Source: Babylonia areolata (lineage: Eukaryota > Mollusca > Gastropoda > Neogastropoda > Buccinidae). Taken from it: a DNA stretch of 64,000 nucleotides. Of this stretch, positions 1 through 10,500 are shown piece by piece (the first letter of the stretch is position 1; each line of letters opens with the position of its first letter). The position numbers were made by a program, and so were the translations under genes. The notes under the pieces were generated by a model. It did no database searches and was not told where the DNA came from. It worked only from the letters and a program-made list of their open reading frames with translations. The DNA lies in assembly GCF_041734735.1 (NCBI RefSeq), contig NC_134907.1, forward strand, positions 215,429-279,428. Direction: 5' to 3'.

Positions 1-225
1 TGTTGTTTTTATATTTACCCCGCCATGTTTTCTGGGTTGTGCTTCCTGGGTATGTATGTTCTTGTTTCCATAACCCATTAAATGCTCACATGGAATGCAG
101 AACCTTTAACGTGCGTATTTGAACTTCTGCGTGTATAGACACCCGAAGGGGGTTCAGGCACTAGCATATCTTCACATATGTTGACCAGGGAGATCGGAAA
201 AAAACCCCTTGGCCTTTAACCCACC
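1..225 (-). mobile_element. SINE fragment (older tRNA-SINE family), copy A
   Basis: This stretch matches 51,252-51,476 and also, more loosely, the internal part of the fuller SINE at 36,722-37,238: it shares the words around 'ccataaccca', 'acatatgttgacc' and 'gggagat'. The tRNA-like head is not recognisable here and the tail lies left of the window. Read on the minus strand it is a body fragment of that SINE. Confidence 0.6.
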
Positions 226-319
226 AGGTGTGCTTGCGTGCTGAGAATCTTTGTGATGACTGCAGGACTGAACACTTTGTTTGGTGTAGGACAGTGACAG
301 GAGGCGATGATAAACTTCA

Positions 320-328
320 CGCTATTTA

Positions 329-370
<42 letters not shown>

Positions 371-540
371 CAGCGGTGGTAGTAGTAGTGGTATTGGTAG
401 CAGTAGTAGTGGTAGCAGTAGTTGCATTCTCATCATCATTAATTAATGTTATTGTTATTACTGTGACAGGTGACCATAGTAAACTTTACACAGTAATAGT
501 AGTAGTAGTAGTAGTTGTTGTTGTTGTTGTTGATGGAGTC
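320..540. repeat. Trinucleotide-rich tract (GTA/GTT/GGT)
   Basis: Imperfect GTA, GTT and GGT triplets fill this stretch, beside the 3' end of a minus-strand LINE. They create meaningless poly-Ser or poly-Val reading frames. The tract may have grown from the LINE's simple-sequence tail. Copy B has the equivalent tract at 51,580-51,790 with different repeat numbers. Confidence 0.85.
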
Positions 541-3500
541 TCCCGTCAGACCGACGGATGAGCAGGCAGGCAGGCTTATCTGTCGGTGTGCGTTCTCATA
601 TGGGAGAAGAGGCCGATTCTGGATGCGCAGCACTTCCCACAGGTGAAAACGTCTCCAGAAGTTGTGCCCTGCTTCCTTCGCTCACGCTTCTCGTTAATGG
701 CCAGCGTTCTCTTGTTTTCAAACGTCTTTATGCCACTAGAGCACAGCACCCTCCAGCGATAGCGGTCAAGGGCATCAGTTTCCCAGGAAGTGATATCTAT
801 GTCACAGGCTTTGAGGTTTGTCTTCAAGGTGTCCTTGAAGCACTTGCAGGGTCTTCCATGTTCACGGTGGCCTTCCATCAGCTGGCCATACAAAAGCATC
901 TTCGGGATCCTGCTGTCTGTCATGGGGACAACGTGTCCTGTCCAGCTTAGCTGGCACTGGATAAGCAGGCTTTCGATGCTGGGCAGGCCGCTCCTCTCTA
1001 GGACCTGGAGGTTGGAGACCCTGTCTTGCTACTTTATGCTGAGCATGTGAAGGCGATACGTCGTCCATGTTTCACAGCAGTACAACAAGGTGGTCAACAC
1101 AACAGCTCTGCAGGTTTTGATTTTGGTGCTGAGCCTGATGCCTTTGTTGTTCCACAGCCTGTTGTTGAGTCTGCCAAAGGCGGAGCTGGCCTTGGCGATG
1201 CACAGCGTCACTTCAGCATCAAGGGCTCCATTGCTGCTTAGAGTGCTGCCCAGGTGTGTGCAGCAAGTGCACAGTCATCAGCAAAGAGGAACTCTCTCAA
1301 AAGTGCCTCAAACATCCTGGACCTAGCGTGGTGTCACTGCAAGTTGAAATGTTTGCCATCTGTGCGAAACTGAATGCAGATGCCCTGGTCACAGTCTTGG
1401 AAGGCGTCAATCAGCATGGCAGAGAAGAGAATGGAGAACAGTGTGGGTGCTAGGACGTAGCTCTGCTTCACTCCATTTGCCACAGGGAACGGATCCAACA
1501 TGTCAGTATTTTCCTGTACTCTTGCCTGCATGCCATTGTGGAATGACGCAATCAGCTGGATTAGGCTCTCTGGGCAGCCAAACTTTAGGAGGATCTTCCA
1601 CAGACCAACGCGTTTCACTGCTGTCGAAGGCCTTAGTCAGGTCAACAAAGACCATTTGGAGCTCCTTGTTCTGCTCAAGGCACTTCTCTTGCATCTGGCG
1701 TACGGCAAACACCATGTCACATGCTCCCCTGCCTGAGCGGAAACCGCACTGTGCTTCAGGGATGACCGTGTTGGAGACATGGTCAACCAGTCTGTTTAGT
1801 ATGATGCGGGCGAAGATCTTGCCGGCGATGCAGAAGAGAGAGATTCCACAGTGGTTATCGCAGGATGTTTTGTCTCCCTTCCGTTTATAAAATTAATGTG
1901 GACAATTGAAGCATCCTTGAAATCCTGGGGGACCTCCCCTCTCTCCCAGATAGACTGGAACAGGGCAGTCAGCTTGTCTGTCAGCACCTCGCCTCCATAT
2001 TTGTAGATGTCATCCTGGATTCCATCCACTCCTGGTGCTTTTCCTGTCGTTGTCAGCTTCAGGGTCTTCCGGGTCTTGACCTTGGTGGGAGGGGCAGCTA
2101 GCGAGTCATTGACTGGTAGCTGTGGGAAAGCTGCAATTACCCCGTCAGATGTGGACGAGTCCCTGTTGAGGAGGGTGTTAAAGTGCTCTCCCACCAGGTG
2201 TTCTTCATCTCACGCAGCCTCTTCTGTACGAGTTGCTTGGTTTGCAAGAGCTGGTTCTTCTTCCTCTGGCAGTCTTTATCGGAAATGTGATCCTGATGCC
2301 GTATATGCAGTGTGTTCAGGAGCTTGGAGATTCCAGAGTCGTTCTCGTCAAACCAGTCTTTGTGGCTCCTCTGTACAAAGCTGAGTGTATCAGCTGCTGC
2401 TGCGTACACAGCATCTCTAAAGGTGCTCCATACCTCTTCTACATCAATCAGTGCAGGAATTTCTTGGAGAGCTGCTTGGATTTGCTGCTGCAGCACGTCC
2501 TTGGTGATAGAGAGGCGGTGGATGTTCAGCTTCCAAGGGGGCTTCTGCCTGGCTGGTTGGAGTTTGCATGTAAGTCTGATGTTCATCTTGCTGCGGACCA
2601 GGCGATGGTACGACCAACAGACTGCTCCTCTCATGCAGTGTGTAATGGAAACATCACCTCTGTCCCTCTGCCAGACAATCACTTGTCCACTTGTTGGAAG
2701 AGGTGTTGGTGATGGTCAGTCCATGCTGCGTGCACAGCGATAGCAAAAGCAGTCCGTTGGAGTTGCACTTGCCAGTGCCGTGCTGTCCTAGGACTTTTGG
2801 CCACGAGGAGAAGTCCACGCTGACACAAGCATTGAAATCCCCAGGATGATCAGCCTGTTGTTTCTGTCTACTGCTGAAATGGTGCAGCTGAGCTCCTCAT
2901 AGAAATCTTCTTTGATGTCATCAGGGTTGGTCATCGTCGGCGCATAGCATTTAATGACCGTGCAAAAATGATCCTCGGACAGCTTCAGACGTTTATCCCA
3001 CGTGGAAGGCTGTCAAGCTGTCGTGCAAGTATGGTTTGTATAGCAAAGCCCATGCCTGGGGTTCTTGGGGTGCCATCTGGCTTCCCAACACAGTAGAAGA
3101 TGTAGCCCCCTCCAACTTCCTCCAGCTGTGTTTCACCGCCAAACCTGGTTTCGCTCAGGGCTGCTATGTCCACCTGGTAGCGATCAAGCATTCTAGCAAT
3201 GAGCGCTGTGCGCCTTTCTGGTTTGTTGTCTCTGTCCAAAAGGGTGCGAGTATTCCAGGCACCCAGAGTCAGGGCATGACTCCTGGTTCTTTTCTTCTGT
3301 TGTTTTCAACCGCTAGTGACGGATGTCCAAGTAGGTGCGGTTTCATACTAGGTACTAGGTGAGGCAGGCTTTGTTTAGGGATCCTTTTATCTCCCCTTCC
3401 TCATGTGGGGAGAGCAGTGCTGTCCTTAAAAAGCAGCATCCTCTGCCTGTTCCCGTTACCACTCTTCATTGCCAAAGGGCTTGGGAAAGCTGGGTGTTGA

Positions 3501-3830
3501 AGGGCTAGCTCATCGTTCCATTAGCCTGCTTGCCTGACCAGCACAGGTGACTTTTTTTCAGTGAAGAGGAGTTGTGCAGTCCCTTTCCCACTCTCTTGCC
3601 TACCGACGCTCTGAGTCCCACAGGTGCAGATACTGCCACGTGCAGAAAGGCCTCTGCAGGTGCAGGTTTTTTCTTCAGAGTTCCGTCTCCTAGGAGGAAC
3701 TACCAGCCAAGGAACTACCCCTGCCCTTTGGTCATCCTCTTCCACCTTCGCAGCTGTTGGGAAAGGTTAACGCATCCGCCTGGTCCGTTGTTGGGAGACT
3801 TTGCATGCGGCAGGTAGTACTGGGTTGCAT
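530..3830 (-). mobile_element. EN-RT LINE, family X, degraded copy (duplicate block A)
   Basis: A non-LTR retrotransposon relic read on the minus strand, with its 3' end near 530 and 5' end near 3,830. Endonuclease fragments appear at about 2,985-3,239, including 'GGETQLEEVGGG'. Reverse-transcriptase fragments follow, including 'GKAPGVDGIQDDIYKYGG' at about 1,990-2,060 and 'VFVDLTKAFD' near 1,640. A C-terminal piece lies at 576-923. The coding region is broken into several frames by stops and frameshifts, so it is dead. The same family lies on the plus strand at 29,680-33,560, which helps fix its limits. The clade could not be assigned confidently. Confidence 0.85.
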
Positions 3831-4028
3831 GTAATTTTGTTGTTGTTATTGTATTGTTGCATCATCATCATCATCATTGAAATTATTGTTTTTTTGTTTG
3901 TTTTTCTTGTTGTTCCTCTTCTTCTTCTCTTCTTCTTCTTATATATTTTTATTACTTTTATTATTGTTATTGTTGTTGTTGTATTGTTGAAAGAAACTGC
4001 AGAGAGACGTTTGCAGTGTCTAGAGTTT
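3831..4028. other. Low-complexity spacer after receptor A stop codon
   Basis: A T-rich stretch of TTG, CAT and CTT triplets lies between the 5' end of LINE X and the receptor stop codon. It probably contains the receptor's 3' untranslated region. No clear AATAAA signal was recognised on the minus strand. It is the same in copy B at 55,088-55,285. Confidence 0.4.
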
Positions 4029-6110
4029 CTATGTTGCATGCGAACGTTTCAAAACAGACATTTCACTTTTGACGTATGTAGCACTAAGTTTCTGCAGTTT
4101 GATTTCTTTCTGTTTCCTGCGTTTTTCTTGCACAATAGTATATGTATAAATGAAAGGGTTCAGAGCTGAGTTAAAGGGCAGCACAAAGACAGCCATTGCC
4201 GTGTTGATCTCCCCTGGAACAGGAACGTCCAGCTTGGCCAGGAGTCCACAGACACCAATGGGGAACCAGCACAGAAAGTCTGACATGGCAACCACCAGAA
4301 GGCGACGAGCAATGGCGGCCTCTTTGGATCTGGTTTTGTCTTTGATGACGACGTTTTCTTTGCTGTTTGATCCTTGATCTGACATGGTATTGGCCCTCAC
4401 TGACCAGTAGATCAGAGCCTGGCCTGCAGCAATGCACATGAATATGACCATGTTAAATACAATCATGATGCAAAAGGAATAATAGCGACCAGGAAAGTCA
4501 ATTCTAGTAACTGGCAGAGGAATGCAGATGCCAGTCTGGCTGTAGAATTCCCAGTGGGACGTCACAGGGAGTAAAGGGATTGAGGCAAGGATAATCCCTA
4601 TTCCCCAGCTGACGGCACAGGCAACATGAGCTGATCTTGGTCCGAAACGAACATGACTGAAAGGAAAGCGCATCACCAGAAATCGATCAAGGGTGATGAG
4701 GCCAATAAGAATTGATGACACTTCACAAGACAACAGGGAGATGGATCCTGAAACTGTACATACTGTGCTTTTTCTCCAGTAAGATTCATTCCACAGGTAG
4801 GTACCAGCATATAAACGGTCTGCTATTCCGATTATCAGCAAGTAATTGCCCATGAAAAAGTCAGACACAGATAGATGAATAACAAACACTGCATAACCTG
4901 CTTTCTGTTTTGAGGATAAGGACCAGATACGGTATACAATGCTGCACAGGTTTCCCAACAAGGCAGCTATGATGAAGATCACAATAGCAGCTCGGTAAGA
5001 GTTAGATTTCAGCAAATTATCACAAGAGGAGATCTCATCCTCTGGTACAATGCATATTCCCACAAAACTATCAGGTAGCACTGCAGAACAGCAAAGCACG
5101 AAGTCGTCAGCAAATAACTGATGCAGCTGACCCATTTCTTTCATAAATTCTGGACTGAAATCAGACACAGTGCAACCTTGCAAATCTAAGGTCTTTAGGT
5201 TCCTAAACAATCCCCTACCTTGAAGAGATTTCAGCCCACTATGTGAAAAGTATATACCTTCAATCTGGGGCATCATGTTTGAGAAAGAGTGTAAGTCAGG
5301 AAAGTGATATGAAACACGGGAAAGATTCAGAAACAGCAGGGATTCCAATCTGTGTTCCGTACTGGACGTATAAATTCCAGACAATGGATTATTAGACAGA
5401 TCCAGTTCTTTGAGGTTTGGTAATTGTGAAAGATGATTAAAATTTATATATTCTATTATGTTTCCACTGATATCTAACACATGAAGATTAGGCAGATGCA
5501 TGGCACTAAGATTTCTCCAACCACACGCTCCAGCACCAAGATAAATCAGCATGGTCTGATTTGTGATGACATCCAAGGTCAGTCCACTCCCCCTGGCTTG
5601 AAGATAACGTAACTTCGGGAAAGCTTCAGGTTTCAAGAGAAACAGGCTGGTAAAGGACGATCCATAACAAACACACTGATCAGGACAAGAGTCAGTCAAT
5701 TCACACATCTGTTCATCATCCTGCTGTGGACACTGAGGCCAACCGTCACAGAGGTAATCTTCGTGTAGACATATATGTCGGTCCTTCCCACGACATCGGT
5801 ACAGCCCTTTGCATGTGAATTCATCACACCCAGCTTCATCCCCATGTCCCGGACAGTCCGTCATACCATTACACCTGGTGTAGACAGGCAGACAGTAACC
5901 ATTCCCAGGGCACCGGAAGTGAGAGTCTGGGCACCGAGTCGTGTTTCCGGGAAGAGCTATCAAAGAGAAACTTCCGGGTCTGTCAAAACTGACGAGTGCT
6001 GGTGGGCGTGTCACATTGAAAATGATGTTGAATGATGAATCACAATACAACTCGTCACGTCCGGTCTCGCAGTTGACGAACTCATCACACACTTGTTTGA
6101 GACTTACACA
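4029..6110 (-). CDS. Receptor A exon 6: LDLa modules, LRRs and 7TM domain
   Basis: The acceptor TTTTCAG|TGTGTAAGT joins exon 5 so that 'DCGQQQ-CVSLKQVCDEF' forms one LDLa module ending 'GRDELYC'. Two more LDLa modules follow ('NGMTDCPGHGDEAGC', 'CDGWPQCPQQDDEQMC'), then an LRR N-terminal Cys cluster and LRRs ('LKELDLSNNPLSG', 'LKTLDLQGC'). Seven hydrophobic helices come next. Class A marks are visible: 'LSVSDFFMGN' in helix 2, 'TLDRFLVMRF' as the DRY equivalent, and 'SALNPFIYTY' as the NPxxY equivalent. The frame is intact to the stop. An ATG-based start inside this exon is not needed, because it is an internal exon. Confidence 0.95.
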   Translation of the reverse strand, partial: CVSLKQVCDEFVNCETGRDELYCDSSFNIIFNVTRPPALVSFDRPGSFSLIALPGNTTRCPDSHFRCPGNGYCLPVYTRCNGMTDCPGHGDEAGCDEFTCKGLYRCRGKDRHICLHEDYLCDGWPQCPQQDDEQMCELTDSCPDQCVCYGSSFTSLFLLKPEAFPKLRYLQARGSGLTLDVITNQTMLIYLGAGACGWRNLSAMHLPNLHVLDISGNIIEYINFNHLSQLPNLKELDLSNNPLSGIYTSSTEHRLESLLFLNLSRVSYHFPDLHSFSNMMPQIEGIYFSHSGLKSLQGRGLFRNLKTLDLQGCTVSDFSPEFMKEMGQLHQLFADDFVLCCSAVLPDSFVGICIVPEDEISSCDNLLKSNSYRAAIVIFIIAALLGNLCSIVYRIWSLSSKQKAGYAVFVIHLSVSDFFMGNYLLIIGIADRLYAGTYLWNESYWRKSTVCTVSGSISLLSCEVSSILIGLITLDRFLVMRFPFSHVRFGPRSAHVACAVSWGIGIILASIPLLPVTSHWEFYSQTGICIPLPVTRIDFPGRYYSFCIMIVFNMVIFMCIAAGQALIYWSVRANTMSDQGSNSKENVVIKDKTRSKEAAIARRLLVVAMSDFLCWFPIGVCGLLAKLDVPVPGEINTAMAVFVLPFNSALNPFIYTYTIVQEKRRKQKEIKLQKLSATYVKSEMSVLKRSHAT

Positions 6111-6835
6111 CTGAAAACGGTATGTGGATACCCAAGAGAAATGTCAGGAATGGAAAAGGAACACTGACATAGTTAATTAGGGTCAGGTCATTGAACAAAA
6201 ACAAGCAAAGATGTCTTCCTTCCTGTCATGAACACTGGTTTCTTTTCTGTTTAGCTGCCAGTTTGGTTGTTTGTCTATCTGTCTGGCTGTCTGTCTGACT
6301 GTTTGTCTGCCATTCTCTCTATCCGTCGTTCTTTGTTATGAACACTTTTCTGTTTCTTCTATTCTTTCTTTTTACACCCACACACCCCCTCACATACACA
6401 CACACACATGCACACATATCTGTCTATCTATCTATCTATCTGTATGGAAAGATGGCGTAGCGGTAACACGTCCATCGAGGAAACAAGAGAATCTGAGCTG
6501 GTTCGAAGCATGGCTCAGCCGCTGATATTTTCTCCCCCTCCACTTGAGTGGTGGTCTGGACGCTAGTCATTCAGATGAGACGATAAACCGAGGTCCCGTG
6601 TGCAGCATGCACTAAGCGCACGTAAAAGAACCCACGGCAACAAAAGGGTTGTTCCTGGCAAAATTCTGTAGAAAAATCCTCTTCGATAGGAAAAGCAAAT
6701 AAGACTGGACACAGGAAAAAACCAAAAAATATAGGTGGTGCTCTTAGAGTAGTGACACGCTCTTCCCGCGGAGAACAGCCTGAATTTCACACAGAGAAAT
6801 CTGTTGTGACAAAAAATACAATATAATACAATACG

Positions 6836-6889
<54 letters not shown>

Positions 6890-7490
6890 TCATACAAGGA
6901 CCGAAGAAAGCGAGAGAGACAGAGGCAGACAGATACACAAACCTGTCAAGAGAAAGACAGACAGACAATACCTGTTGCTGACCACAGTCAAAATCACCGC
7001 TGGCACAAGGTGGGAAGCGACAAAACGATTCGTCGCTGTTGTCGACACAGTCCTGACGCCAGTCACACACCAGACTGTATGGCACGGAGTCACCGGTCAC
7101 TGCACACCAGAAGTAAGGAGCGCCTTGTGTTGCAGCAGCAGCAGCAGTATTAACAGCAGCAGCAGCAGTAACAGCAACAGCTTTGCACATCACAGTGCGT
7201 GACGAGTCTAAGCTCTCCGGTTTCTCCAGGCACTGACTGTCAGGGTCACAGGCCAATGCTACGTGTGTCACGTGCCCGGAAGGGCAGGTTGCGAGCGGTA
7301 CAGGTGACGCCACAGCCATGTCAATCTGGGCCTCAATGATGATTTTGTCGTGGCTGGGCTGGCTGTCTGATGATGGTGTGGGCATTTTGCAGATCGTCGA
7401 TTTTGGATATAACGCCATGTCGTCGTCCTAGAAAATGCAGACAATGGTTATCCATATGTCTTCACACACACGCGCGCACATGTGCGCGCG

Positions 7491-7535
<45 letters not shown>

Positions 7536-10500
7536 GCACATACACAGGCACTCGCATGCAACCACAGACCATAGTTATTTCAGATTTCTGTTTTTCTTTT
7601 TCTTTTTTTCTTTTCTTTTTTTTTCCATTATTCACCTCCCAGTCCCATCTTCCATTTTTTGTATGTATAACAATTTGGTAGATGAGAGAAAGAGAGAGAG
7701 AGAGAGGGGGGGGGGGGGGGGGGGCGTCAGAAAAACATACAGAGTTTGACTTCCAGAATCAAGCATGGCAGAAGACTGTCTCAGTCTCTATCTTTGTTTC
7801 TCTGTCTGACATATATATATCAACACACACACACACACACAGACACACACACACACACACACACAGAGACAGAAGGGGGGGGGGGGGGTGCGGGGGGGAG
7901 GCACAGTTGTTTATTCTAAAATATTTTGTGATTATTTTGCAGTGACCGAACTTCGTCTACAACAAATGTTCGCCTGGTCTTTGACCTTACATCAATGCAG
8001 GTTTTCGCTGTGCACGTGACGCACACACGGGGAGTGGCTAAAACTCAAACTGCAAATTTCGGTTGCTCACTTGTCTTGCTTGAGTGGATCTGGAAAAAAA
8101 TTCGTGAAGTCAGTTCACACCTTGTCCTTGAACCTTCACCTTCACCTTCACCTCTCCCGTAGTCTGGGTTCAGACCGTTGGGGCACCGCTGCTGACCTGG
8201 CCACCACTCCTCTCCACTCTTCACGGTTTTCTGATTTCCTCAGGGCGTCACCGAGCGTCAAGCCTGTCCACCCCCGGATGTTGTCTTCCCATCTCTTCTT
8301 CTGCCGTCCTCTCCTTCTGCCTCCTTGTACGGTGCCTTGCAGGAACGTTTTGGCAAGACCAGATGATCGGGAGATGTGTCCATACCATCTAAGTTTGCGT
8401 TTTTTCACTATGGACAGAAGGTCTTCGTAGGGTCCAATACTTTGCTGGATTCTGTTCTTCACTTCCGTGTTAGTGATGTGGTCTCTGTAGGAGATGCCAA
8501 GTAGTCTACGAAAGCATCTCATCTCGACAGCTTGGATTCTTCTCTCGATGTCTGCAGTCAGGGTCCAAGTCTCGCAGGCGTAGAGCAATATTGATATAAC
8601 CAGGGAACGCATCAGTCTGATTTTTGAGCTGAGAGCGATGTTTTTGTTGTTCCAGATGGTGTTCAGCTTGTTGAGTGCCGTTGTTGTTTGGGCAATTCTC
8701 GAGAGTACTTCTGGTTTAGATCCTTCATCTGACACGATTGCTCCCAGATATTTGAAGCTGTGGACTGTTTTAAGCTTTTCGTCGTTGACTTTGATGTCAA
8801 TGCTGATGCCGTTGGTGTTGTTAGTCATCAGTTTGGTTTTCTCCGCACTGATTTGCATTCCATACGATGTGGAGGCTTTGTCTAGATGTTTGACCAGGCT
8901 TGCCAGTTCTTCTTCTTTTCCAGCCAGTCCATCAATGTCGTCGGCAAAACGTAGGTTTGTGATTGTTCTGCCGCCTATGCTGACTGTTCCTACATGCTCT
9001 TCCAGTGCGTCAGTCATTATTCTTTCTAAGAAGATGTTGAAGAGTGTTGGGGAGAGTAGGCAGCCTTGTCTCACTCCGACTGTGGTTCTGAACCAGTCCC
9101 CGATGCTATTGTTGAGGTAGACGGCGCTGGTGGCTTTGTCATAGAGGTGCTGTATCAGTCTGATCAGGTTGGCGTTGATGTTGTACAGATTCATGGTAGC
9201 CCACAAAGCTGCATGCCAGACCCTGTCAAATGCCTTCTTAAAATCAATGAAGACATGGTAGAGGTCTTGTTGGTGTTGATGGTACCTCTCACATAGCAAC
9301 CTCAAGTTGAAGATTTGTTCAGTTGTGCTCCTTCCTGGTCTGAAACCTGCCTGTTCTTCAGCAATGATGTTTTCTGCTTGTGGTTTCAGTCTGTTAAGCA
9401 GGATTTTCAACATGACTTTGCTGGGATGACTAATCAGGCTGATGGTGCGGTAGTTTTGACACTGCTGGAGATTGCCCTTTTTGGGAAGGGTGATGATCAG
9501 TGATTGTGTCCACGGTGTGGGCCATTCCCCTGTTTGCCAGATCTTGTTGCAGATTTTCAGTAGCACATCTATCATAACTTCACCCCCTGCTTGGACCAGT
9601 TCTGATGGGATGTTGTCCACTCCTGCCGATTTCCCTTTTTTCAGCGATGCTATTGCTGCCTCTATTTCTTCACGGAGTATGGGGTGATTACTGTTATCAG
9701 TGGCTGGTGGGACATTCAGTATTGCTGGATCACCTGTGGTCTGTATGTTGTATAGCTCTGAGCAGTATTCTGTCCATCGCTTTAGGATGTCTTGTTCTTC
9801 TGTTAGACATTTTCCATCCTTGGTCTGGATGTTGGACATAGTTCTACCTTGCCTTGTGTTGGTAAGTTCTTTCACAACTTGGTAGGCTTTCTTGCTGTTG
9901 TTTCTTGTCAGGTTTTCCTCTATGTCCTGGCATTTTCCTTCAATCCAATTCTCCCTTGCCTTCTTCATGCTTCTCTTGATTTCGGTGTTAACTGCTTTGT
10001 ACTGTTTTGCCCCTTCTTCTTCATTCTTTTTCTTTTTCAGGTCTCTACGTTTGTCACACAGCTGTAGGATGTCGTCCGTGACCCAGGGCTTCTTTTTGAT
10101 GCGTTGTTTTCCAAGAGTTGTTTGGGCTGTTTCAGTCACAGCTGCGTTGAAGTCGCTTACGAGTGTATCCAGGTCGGCGTCATCTGCATCGAGAGTGATG
10201 AGTGGCGCGAATTTCCCACCAATCATGGCTTGGAATGCCTCTTGTACTTCAGGATCTTTCAATTTTTCCAGGTCGAACTTCAGTCTTGAGAAGCTTTGTT
10301 TCTTTGTTTTCTTCAGTTGGAGTTTGAAGGTCATCATTACCAAGTCGTGGTCACTTGCAATGTCAGCTCCTGGGAAACTTCTTGTCTTGGCAATGTTCAC
10401 GCTAGACTGGAAACGCTTCTTTACCATGATGTAGTCTATTTGGTTGTGGTGATCTCCTCCAGGGCTGTGCCATGTCCATCTTCTGGATGCTTTGTGTGGT

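Noticed and set aside
228-561. Ser- and Val-rich reading frames
   Set aside because: Produced by trinucleotide repeats; no codon structure, no homology, and repeat numbers differ between copies.
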